This document shows positions 26,851-33,965 of a DNA stretch of 64,000 nt, in pieces. Position 1 is the first letter of the stretch, and every line of letters begins with the position of its first letter. The position numbers and the translations under genes were made by a program. The stretch is from Laspinema sp963821735. Lineage in GTDB: Bacteria; Cyanobacteriota; Cyanobacteriia; Cyanobacteriales; Laspinemataceae. Below the pieces are notes generated by a model. The model worked only from the letters and a program-made list of their open reading frames with translations. It was not told where the DNA came from and made no database searches. The stretch lies in assembly GCA_963821735.1 (NCBI GenBank), contig CAWGFK010000055.1, positions 434,001 through 498,000 of the forward strand, read 5' to 3'.

Positions 26851-27705
26851 TTATAACAGGGGACGGATTCTGTTTCGGTAGGCTGCTTCATCTAAACCCA
26901 TTCCTTGATTCGCCTGACCCGGGGGAATCATTTGTTCCAGGGCGGCAATGCGATCGCTACTGGCGGGATGGGTACTTAAAAAGGTCGGTGGAGAGGGTTT
27001 GTCGAGGAGTTTTTCAAAAAATTGAACAAGACCCCGAGGGGAGTAACCGGCATCCATGAGAATGCCTAAAGCCCCGCGATCGGCCTCATATTCATGTTGA
27101 CGACTCCGAGGCAAACGGAGGGCTAATTCTACTCCGAGTTGTACCGCAATATTGTTATCGACACCGGCAGCACCTGCTAACCCTCTGGCAATGATCACTT
27201 CGCGCATTTGCCGAATGGAATGTTTATGGACAATATGGCCTATTTCATGACTCATCACCCCCGCTAATTGAGCTTCGTTATCCACCGCTTTCAAAAGACC
27301 TGTGGTCACGTAAACAAACCCGCCCATTGTGGCAAAGGCATTAATGCTGTCATCCTCAACAACCTGGAAGGTGTAGGGAAGATTGGGCCGATCGCTTTGC
27401 GCTGCTAACTGCTCGCCTAATTCCCTAACGTAGTTATTAATTTGAGTATTTCCATATCGCCTAAATTGACGACTGAGAATTTGTTGGTTGATTTGTTCAC
27501 CCAGTGCAACTTCCTGGGCATCGGACATGGTACTAAGCTGGAGTACCTCAATTCCCGGCCCAATTAACCTCCGGGGGTTAAATGCCGAACTAGGATAGGA
27601 TGAACTGACGACTAAGGCGATCGCCATAATCGCAGAAATGATCGGGTAAATCCAGCGACGATTAACTCGATGAGAAATCCAAGCGTAAAAGTTGAACATA
27701 ATCAA
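26851..27705 (-). CDS. M48 family metalloprotease
   Basis: A 284-residue zinc metalloprotease of family M48 (Ste24/BepA-HtpX type). The zinc site HEIGH is in GVMSHEIGHIVHKHSI (about residue 155), and the third ligand Glu is in HEYEADRGALGIL (about residue 213). The N-terminus carries a hydrophobic signal or anchor (IYPIISAIMAIALVVSSSYP), so it faces outward, like periplasmic M48 quality-control proteases. LLSTHPASSDRIAAL-type sequence near the end (TFLSTHPASSDRIAALEQM) is also typical. The start ATG opens at 27705. Probable role: proteolysis of misfolded envelope proteins (inference). Confidence 0.92.
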   Translation of the reverse strand: MIMFNFYAWISHRVNRRWIYPIISAIMAIALVVSSSYPSSAFNPRRLIGPGIEVLQLSTMSDAQEVALGEQINQQILSRQFRRYGNTQINNYVRELGEQLAAQSDRPNLPYTFQVVEDDSINAFATMGGFVYVTTGLLKAVDNEAQLAGVMSHEIGHIVHKHSIRQMREVIIARGLAGAAGVDNNIAVQLGVELALRLPRSRQHEYEADRGALGILMDAGYSPRGLVQFFEKLLDKPSPPTFLSTHPASSDRIAALEQMIPPGQANQGMGLDEAAYRNRIRPLL

Positions 27706-28171
27706 TGTGAGGAATGTTTGAACAAACAGGACTGATAGATTGGAATTGATCTCAGGTATTTTAACCGCGATCGCAATGCTTCCAGGACTGAGATATTCCC
27801 TTGTCTGATCATCTGGGCAATTGATATACTGCCCTCTCTACAGATGGGGTGACCTCTTAAAACATCCGGCGTCAGTCCTGTCTGATATCTTTTACGACTC
27901 AACCAAAGACCTTGATATTTTCAAGACTCCTGGACTGTTTAAGGCCGGTTGATTCAGTCTACTTCCAGCATAAGCGATCGCCTGCCTCCTGATCCATTGA
28001 CGAATCTGGATAGAGGCAGGTTGCCATTCACCATCCCTCAGAATCCTCCCCGGGGGTTTGTAGAACTGAAGGGTAAAGAAGGGATCAGCTCAAGAAGACG
28101 GTGACTCGGAATAGTCCCAATGCCTGAGACTCAGAGGTTCGAGGATTCGCCAAAATTGCGATCGCCCGGGA
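27706..28171. other. Intergenic spacer
   Basis: Upstream region of the M48 gene. It contains GGGCAATTGATATACTGCCC (27807-27826), a near-match to 52020-52039. A 66-codon minus-strand frame (27702-27902) is not supported. No gene seen. Confidence 0.35.
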
Positions 28172-28459
28172 TTAACCGGGTTCTTCAAAAACTCCCACAG
28201 GTTGGACTAATAAGGTAATACAGTGAATGCCGACAATGCGAACAGGTTCTCCGGGTCCGATCACAATTTCGCGATCGCACCTCGCAGGCCAATAACTGCC
28301 TCTAAAATGGACTCTCCCGTCTATATAGGGGCCTCTAATCATCTCATCCACAATGCCAATTTCTCCGGGTTTGCCGAGAGTATATTTTAAGTTGGGGTCT
28401 TGATATTCTTTGACTCGGGCGGGATGGGGAGCAAAGAGGTTGTTTAAAAAACTGAACAT
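28172..28459 (-). CDS. NfeD-like OB-fold protein
   Basis: A 95-residue protein that looks like the isolated C-terminal OB-fold domain of NfeD: GKPGEIGIVDEMIRGPYIDG, RVHFRGSYWPARCDREIVIG and EPVRIVGIHCITLLVQPV match the family's five-stranded barrel (compare YDGNSWRAKCSDPEQAI in the full NfeD at 42419). It lacks the membrane segments of full NfeD. Such short forms usually work with a SPFH/stomatin-type protein, but none adjoins here. The ATG at 28459 starts a short helical lead-in. Confidence 0.8.
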   Translation of the reverse strand: MFSFLNNLFAPHPARVKEYQDPNLKYTLGKPGEIGIVDEMIRGPYIDGRVHFRGSYWPARCDREIVIGPGEPVRIVGIHCITLLVQPVGVFEEPG

Positions 28460-28664
28460 GGGATCTCGGTTGAACGCGACAATCCCACCCTAAAATGCTT
28501 GCTAATTTCTTGGGGATACTCCCGTGTCACTCTCTGAATTGGTTGCTGGATCCAGATATTTTGGGGGCAATTTTATCAGGTTTAATCCCCCATGCGAGTC
28601 AACCCTTGCCGATGGACTTGTGCATTTCCCGAACTGCCACATTCCAGAACAGGCGATCGCACCA

Positions 28665-28871
28665 TTACTCCTCAACACATCCTTCAATATTGCGGACCGA
28701 TGCGCTGGACTGCTGGACAATCACCGGACAATCATCCTGACTCTGCCAAAATTGCTGCAAGGTGTAATGAAGGACGATCGCCCAAAATAAAATCACAAAT
28801 GCCACCAAACCCAACTGTTCAGGGGAAATAAATCGTCGCAGAGGTTCTGACTGTGGTTTCTTGTCGTCCAT
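28665..28871 (-). CDS. Small single-pass membrane protein
   Basis: A 68-residue protein with one transmembrane helix (LGLVAFVILFWAIVLHYTL) after a charged N-terminus (DDKKPQSEPLRRFISPEQ). No family recognised. A perfect AGGAGGT sits five bases before the ATG at 28871, which supports translation. The C-terminal part is polar with two Cys residues. Confidence 0.6.
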   Translation of the reverse strand: MDDKKPQSEPLRRFISPEQLGLVAFVILFWAIVLHYTLQQFWQSQDDCPVIVQQSSASVRNIEGCVEE

Positions 28872-29291
28872 AATACCTCCTAGTTTGGGTCATCTGCGAT
28901 CGCACAGCACCTGGTAGGTTCCTTGCATGAGAATAAAGCGTTCAATGAACATCGAACGCTTTGGTGAAAAATTCTCCTGTTCTCTATTTTATGCTAATTT
29001 TCCAAGTTTGGGGTCTCAAAATTGTCTCATTGACTGAGTAAAATTTACTGATTTTTTCAGATTGAATGCGCCAGGGTCTAGGGGATGGCTTCAGGGTTTA
29101 AATCCTAGAATGGATGAGGCGTTGACGGTACAGGGCGTGGCATCAAACCAAATCGATTCTACCGGATTGGAATCCGTTAGTCAAAATTGCCATCTCGCTA
29201 TTAAATAGAAGCGATCGCGCCTCGGACTAGAAATAACCGAGTCTAAAAAACCTGAAGCGTTCCCCATTGGCCAATTTTCATCAAAGTATCA
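28872..29291. other. Intergenic spacer
   Basis: Contains TTCAATGAACATCGAACG near 28945, a partly symmetrical motif that could be a regulatory site. No gene is supported. Confidence 0.3.
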
Positions 29292-29510
29292 TCACTGCAC
29301 CTGATTATGCAAGGATGTGGGTTTTAATGACGAGACTAATCCCGGATTCGCAACATCTTCCCCGGTCATGTTGGGGAGTCGTTTACTTTGTCCCTTCAGT
29401 TGACTGAAAATCTGGGACCAATTTAAGGTGAGAACTCTAGGCAATAATACACAAATCGTTGCATTAAATAAGGTCAAAAGGATAAATTCAAACCAGTTTG
29501 ATAGCACCAT
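29292..29510 (-). CDS. Small membrane protein, hypothetical
   Basis: A 72-residue protein with one N-terminal transmembrane helix (FEFILLTLFNATICVLLP), then a polar tail. No family recognised. GGGAGAG lies just before the ATG at 29510, giving some support for translation. Probably monocistronic. Confidence 0.45.
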   Translation of the reverse strand: MVLSNWFEFILLTLFNATICVLLPRVLTLNWSQIFSQLKGQSKRLPNMTGEDVANPGLVSSLKPTSLHNQVQ

Positions 29511-30056
29511 AAAACTCTCCCGACTGAAGCTGATTAGATAGTGGATTTAATTATAAGCGCCAGTGTAGACAAAACCGTAAATTTTCAGCCCTTTCCCTAA
29601 TTAGAATTTCTTCTAGTTCCTATAACCGATTCTCAAGATAAGATTGATTACACAAAAGGGCTTTCTCCATGAGCAAGTTTCTATACAGAGCAATTGTTTC
29701 AGGGTTTTTATGTTTTTTTTGCTATCTTGAGTTATAATCTAAATTGGAACTTCCGTGCCTTCTTTTTCCTGATCTGAACCGAAGTAGAGAGGGTAAAATG
29801 GAGTCTGTATTAACGCCTTCAAAAACCTTTCATATTAAGTATAAACTACCAGAGAGGTTCTGGCCTACACTCTTCCCTCAACTCCCCTAGAACGGTGAGG
29901 AAGGAATCCCTCAAACAAAGATTAGGGTTTTCCCAGGAATTGCACCGTGAAGGAGACTCAGTGTCGGGAAGCCAAACGCACAACCGATCCAAAATACACA
30001 GCGAGATCTCCGAAAAGCTGTCTTGCTGTGTATTTTGGATTATAGACAGAGGGCTA
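29511..30056. other. Intergenic spacer
   Basis: About 545 bases. A 22-codon frame at 29668-29736 (start SKFLYRAIVSGFLCFFCYLE) looks like a signal sequence but stops at once and is not called. Minus-strand open frames here are shadows. The main feature is the inverted repeat at 29987-30040. Confidence 0.35.
29987..30040. repeat. 16-bp perfect inverted repeat
   Basis: ATCCAAAATACACAGC (29987-30002) and its exact reverse complement (30025-30040), with a 22-base loop that itself contains GAGATCTC. It lies just past the stop of the copper-binding gene and may act as its transcript end. Confidence 0.7.
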
Positions 30057-30386
30057 TTATCGACCAGCGGCAACGCTTGAAACCTTCTTGAATACGTCCA
30101 GGGATTGACGACAGGCTTCCGCACACTTTTGACAATGTGGGTTGTCATTGGTTTCACATTCTTTCGCACAAGCTTCGCAGATATCAATGCAGGCGCGAGA
30201 GACTTGTTCAATGAAGTGAGAACCTCGACTCATGAAACCGGCAATGGTCCAGCACATTTGAGAGCAATCTCGGCATAAGCGAGCGCAATCAGGCATATTG
30301 CCAATACATTCGTCGGCACAATGCTCGCAATGAATAGCACAATTCACGATCGCATCTATACTAGATTGATTAATTTCATGAGGCAT
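30057..30386 (-). CDS. Four-helix bundle copper-binding protein (Csp/DUF326-type)
   Basis: A 109-residue Cys-rich protein of the four-helix bundle copper-binding family (Csp3/DUF326). Cys residues repeat along each helix: IVNCAIHCEHCADECIGN, CARLCRDCSQMCW, RACIDICEACAKECE and HCQKCAEACRQSL. In Csp proteins such Cys residues face the bundle core and store many Cu(I) ions. There is no export signal, so it is likely the cytosolic (Csp3-like) type. It is divergent to the two-component pair just upstream, and sits in a metal-related block with a CDF exporter and an efflux adaptor. Confidence 0.88.
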   Translation of the reverse strand: MPHEINQSSIDAIVNCAIHCEHCADECIGNMPDCARLCRDCSQMCWTIAGFMSRGSHFIEQVSRACIDICEACAKECETNDNPHCQKCAEACRQSLDVFKKVSSVAAGR

Positions 30387-30750
30387 GAAAATTTTCCTCC
30401 TTTGTTTCCGATGAAGTTCTAGCCTCTACATTATCGGTGCAGGGTGGCAATATCCTCTATCTAAAGAGTGGATAAAGTTCTATCTCTTCTGGCGGATGCC
30501 AATTTCATCTCAGTTTCACTTTCAGGTTATACCCTGCAAAATATTTGTTCAAGGAAACCCGGGATAAAAATCATTTAATTTGTAGGGGTATGATTTGAAG
30601 AAATCAAGAATAAAAACTTATATTTATGAAATACAGAGAGAGCGATTATTTATTAATTGTTGCTCAATATAACAATTTTAAATAGCTTTGCATAACTGAA
30701 TATCCCAGGGTTATAGTATCATGGAGAGGAATAGAGAACGGTTGGTCAAT
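30387..30750. promoter_or_regulatory. Divergent promoter region between the copper-binding gene and the response regulator
   Basis: AT-rich spacer (for example TTTAATTTGTAGGGGTATGA near 30574) between two divergent genes, so both should be controlled from here; the response regulator could bind it, but I see no decisive direct-repeat operator. Confidence 0.4.
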
Positions 30751-31461
30751 ATGAAGGTACTCTTAGTAGAAGATGAACCCGATTTAGGGGCAGCGATTAA
30801 ACGGACCCTAGAGCGGGAAGCTTACGTGGTAGACTGGGCTAAGGATGGGAAAGAGGGTTATGATTATATTGAGAGTTATAGCTTGCAACCTGTAGAAACC
30901 CCCTATACCCTGGCAATATTTGATTGGTTATTACCGGCATTATCAGGGATAGAACTGTGTAAGCGCCTGCGGGCTTCGGGCAGTGCTTTACCTGTACTGA
31001 TGCTAACTGCAAAAGATAGTATGGAAGATAAAGTGGCTGGGTTAGATGCTGGTGCGGATGATTATTTAGTTAAACCGTTTGGGATGGCGGAATTATTGGC
31101 AAGGTTGAGGGCATTACAGCGGCGATCGCCTCAATTGCAACCCCAGCAGATTCGGGTGGGAAATCTGACTCTGGATTACGGCACCCGTACCCTCTATTGC
31201 CATCAAAAAACCGGGGAACCTGTCGCTATTTCTATGACTAATAAAGAGTTTCAGTTGTTAGAATATTTGATGCGTCATCCCCAGCAAATTATTACCCGCG
31301 ATCGCATTTTGGATCGGCTGTGGGAATTGGGGTCAGAACCCGGTAGCAATGTAGTCGCTGCCCAAATGCGCCTGCTGCGCCGCAAACTGGCAGAACAGGG
31401 TTACGATCGCCTGATAGAAACGGTTTATGGATTGGGATATCGCTTCAAAGCTGAAGAATAA
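30751..31461 (+). CDS. OmpR/PhoB-family response regulator (NrsR/RppA-like)
   Basis: A 236-residue response regulator. The receiver domain begins KVLLVEDEPDLGAAIKRTLE, the phosphoacceptor Asp is in LAIFDWLLPALSGIELC (about residue 61), and switch residues lie at LTAKDS and VKPFGMAELLARL. The winged-helix DNA-binding domain (about residues 136-230) ends RLIETVYGLGYRFKAEE. The long loop between strand 2 and the Asp (YSLQPVETPY) is as in RppA/NrsR, the nickel and redox-responsive regulators of Synechocystis. The start at 30751 matches family N-termini; an ATG at 30721 would add ten residues. It is co-transcribed with the kinase that follows 21 bases later. Confidence 0.88.
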   Translation: MKVLLVEDEPDLGAAIKRTLEREAYVVDWAKDGKEGYDYIESYSLQPVETPYTLAIFDWLLPALSGIELCKRLRASGSALPVLMLTAKDSMEDKVAGLDAGADDYLVKPFGMAELLARLRALQRRSPQLQPQQIRVGNLTLDYGTRTLYCHQKTGEPVAISMTNKEFQLLEYLMRHPQQIITRDRILDRLWELGSEPGSNVVAAQMRLLRRKLAEQGYDRLIETVYGLGYRFKAEE

Positions 31462-31482
31462 ACCAAAGGGGAATAAAACCGC

Positions 31483-32823
31483 GTGAATCACAATCAACTT
31501 TTTCAAAAAACTCGCTTACAACTGGCTTGTTGGTATGCGGGAGTCATGGGGGTGATTTTGGGATTATGTGGATGGGGAATGTATGAGGCGATCGCCCATG
31601 CCCATTGGATGACGCTTGATCGCGAATTAGAATCTGTTGCGGGAACCCTTCATGATAGTTTAGAACCTGTATTGCAAGAACCGGCACAATTAGAACCGGA
31701 AGTGGGCCGATTATTGCCGGATTTATGTACGCAAAATGAGCAATGTTGGAACCGAGAATTCAATCGGGAACGACACGCGATCGGGGCGCTTCATCAAGGG
31801 TATTATTACGTCAGATTACTGGATTTAACCGGCAATTTAATCGCCGTAGCGGGAATCAGTGCCGATGGATTACCCGGGATAGAAAGTGCAGAAACATGGC
31901 AAACTTTAACCGACAGCCAAGGGACGCGATTTCATCAAATTTCTGTCGTGTTGCATACGGAAGATGGCCGAGATTGGGGCAGCCTGCAAGTGGGGAGAAG
32001 TTTGAAAGAATTTGATGACTATTTAAAGGCAGTTCAAGTGATCATGTTAATCGGATTTCCGATTGCTTTATTAGGGGTTGGAACTGCCAGTTGGGGATTG
32101 GCGGGAGTTGCCATGCAGCCTATTTATCAGTCCTATCGTCAAATTCAACAATTTACCGCCGATGCTGCTCATGAATTACGAACGCCGTTAGCTGCAATTC
32201 GAGCCACAGTTGAATCAAATTTAAGAGTTGATAACCCCAATTTTGAAGAGATTCTGGATACCTTGAAAACGGTAGATCGCCAAAATTTACGCCTCTCTCA
32301 ACTCGTGAATGATTTGTTATTATTATCACGAATGGACCAACAAGAACTCCCCGTCAAACCCTCCCATTGCTGTCTCAATGATCTAATTAGCGATGTGGAA
32401 GAAGAAATTGCAGTCTTGGCGATCGCCTCGGAAGTGAAGCTCACCACCGAGGTTCGAGTCCAGCAAGCGGTCCGGGTGAAAGGGAATGAAGAAGAACTCT
32501 ATCGACTTCTGTTTAATTTAGTCAGTAACGGCATTCAATATACTCCTGCCGGAGGGGAAGTTACTCTGATTTTAGATGCCAGCGATCGCCATGCCATTAT
32601 TCAGGTTAAAGATACGGGTATGGGAATTCATCCTCAAGATTTAAACCGAATTTTTGACCGTTTTTATCGAGTTAATAGTGACCGCGCCCGCCATACTGGA
32701 GGTTCGGGTTTGGGACTCGCTATTGCTAAGGCGATCGCTGAGGCGCATCACGGCAGCATCCAAGTCCACAGCGAATTCAATAAAGGCAGTTTGTTTACGG
32801 TACGATTGCCGATGTTGGAGTAA
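31483..32823 (+). CDS. Sensor histidine kinase (NrsS/RppB-like)
   Basis: A 446-residue membrane histidine kinase. Transmembrane helices around residues 14-35 (WYAGVMGVILGLCGWGMYEA) and 185-210 enclose a periplasmic sensor domain. HisKA has the phospho-His in DAAHELRTPLAAIRA (about residue 232), then the N box LLFNLVSNGIQYTP, VKDTGMGI (G1) and GSGLGLAIAKAIAEAHHG. The closest relatives I recall are NrsS/RppB, which with NrsR senses nickel and redox stress. It starts at a GTG (31483). It ends at 32823, exactly where the convergent CDF gene stops, leaving no spacer. Confidence 0.88.
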   Translation: MNHNQLFQKTRLQLACWYAGVMGVILGLCGWGMYEAIAHAHWMTLDRELESVAGTLHDSLEPVLQEPAQLEPEVGRLLPDLCTQNEQCWNREFNRERHAIGALHQGYYYVRLLDLTGNLIAVAGISADGLPGIESAETWQTLTDSQGTRFHQISVVLHTEDGRDWGSLQVGRSLKEFDDYLKAVQVIMLIGFPIALLGVGTASWGLAGVAMQPIYQSYRQIQQFTADAAHELRTPLAAIRATVESNLRVDNPNFEEILDTLKTVDRQNLRLSQLVNDLLLLSRMDQQELPVKPSHCCLNDLISDVEEEIAVLAIASEVKLTTEVRVQQAVRVKGNEEELYRLLFNLVSNGIQYTPAGGEVTLILDASDRHAIIQVKDTGMGIHPQDLNRIFDRFYRVNSDRARHTGGSGLGLAIAKAIAEAHHGSIQVHSEFNKGSLFTVRLPMLE

Positions 32824-33732
32824 CTAATGATGAGACTCCTCATCCTCTCTGATATGGCATTCTTCATTTTCATATTCAATCTCTACCGTTATATGGTCTA
32901 AAGCGATTGGAGTGGCAATATCTTTTACCCGCCTTTTTACCTCCAAAATTTCTGCTTTTGTTGCATTTTCATCCACCACTACATGAGTCGTCATCACATT
33001 ATTTTCTCCTTCTTGTGACCAAACATGAGTGTGATGGGTGGATTTGACTCGCTCAATTTCGCGAATTTGCGCTTCTATTTCACTAATATTAACATTAGAT
33101 GGGGTAGCTTGGAGAAAAATTTCTACGGTTAATTTTAAATTTCGCAGGGCATTGTAGAGGACGTACAGAGTAATTCCAATAGACAGCAACGGGTCGAGGA
33201 CGTAAAGGTTAGAAAACAACAGCACGATACTGACAATTAAGACAGCAATCCAACCGAGGACATCTTCGAGTAGATGCCAGGAAACCACCCGTGCACTCAT
33301 GCCTTGACTGCCTCGTAACCGCAAAACCGCCATTCCATTAACGATGACGCCGACAATGGCAAAAAAAACCATGCCTTGAGCGTCGGCAGGTTGGGGATTA
33401 AACAGTCTCGGAATCGCTTCGGACAAGATAATTAGCGACCCCATGCTTAACACGATTCCATTAATTGCCGCACCGAGTAAGGAGAACCGACGATATCCAT
33501 AAGAATATTTATGGGTTCTGCCTCGCTGGGAATATTTTTCTAGATACCAGGATAAACCCAAGGAAAAGCTATCCCCTAAATCGTGGAGGGCGTCTGACAT
33601 AATCGCAAGGCTATTGGTCCAAAAACCGCCAATCAGTTCAAAAATGGTAAAGCCTAAATTCAGCAAAAAGGCAATTTTTATGTTACTGGTTGTATTGTTC
33701 GGGTGGGTATGGTTATGATGGTGATGGGTCAT
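32824..33732 (-). CDS. Cation diffusion facilitator (CDF) metal exporter
   Basis: A 302-residue CDF transporter (CzcD/ZitB type) exporting Zn, Co, Cd or Ni. It has six membrane helices with the metal site residues in SDALHDLGDSFSLG (helix 2) and HLLEDVLGW (helix 5). The N-terminal THHHHNHTH and C-terminal HIREDEESHH tails are His-rich, and the cytoplasmic domain includes HHTHVWSQEGENNVMTTHV, typical of the family. Divergent to the efflux adaptor at 33966, convergent with the kinase. Context suggests metal-induced expression by the neighbouring two-component system (inference). Confidence 0.94.
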   Translation of the reverse strand: MTHHHHNHTHPNNTTSNIKIAFLLNLGFTIFELIGGFWTNSLAIMSDALHDLGDSFSLGLSWYLEKYSQRGRTHKYSYGYRRFSLLGAAINGIVLSMGSLIILSEAIPRLFNPQPADAQGMVFFAIVGVIVNGMAVLRLRGSQGMSARVVSWHLLEDVLGWIAVLIVSIVLLFSNLYVLDPLLSIGITLYVLYNALRNLKLTVEIFLQATPSNVNISEIEAQIREIERVKSTHHTHVWSQEGENNVMTTHVVVDENATKAEILEVKRRVKDIATPIALDHITVEIEYENEECHIREDEESHH

Positions 33733-33794
33733 CTGGACTCCTTTTTAGGTGTTAGAGTTTCGGGTTTCTAGTTGCGCTTTAGCACAATCTTGCT

Positions 33795-33808
33795 CTCATG
33801 CACATGAG
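33795..33808. promoter_or_regulatory. Candidate operator between CDF and efflux genes
   Basis: The palindrome CTCATG-CA-CATGAG lies in the spacer shared by the divergent CDF exporter and efflux adaptor genes. Position fits a shared operator; the regulator is unknown. Confidence 0.35.
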
Positions 33809-33965
33809 TATGAATTTTCACAAGTTTAGCGGCGATCGCTACAGATGCCGAATCCTCCCACAGCAGGATTGATCAGGCGATCGCCTAAGATTTCATTCCC
33901 ATTTCATTTTTCCCTGTCAAGCTGGGTGAGTGAGATATCATTCACCATTGTAGATCCTTCGACTT

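Noticed and set aside
30387..30750. Metal-responsive riboswitch upstream of the response regulator
   Set aside because: No compact conserved aptamer-like structure was visible; only an AT-rich promoter region.
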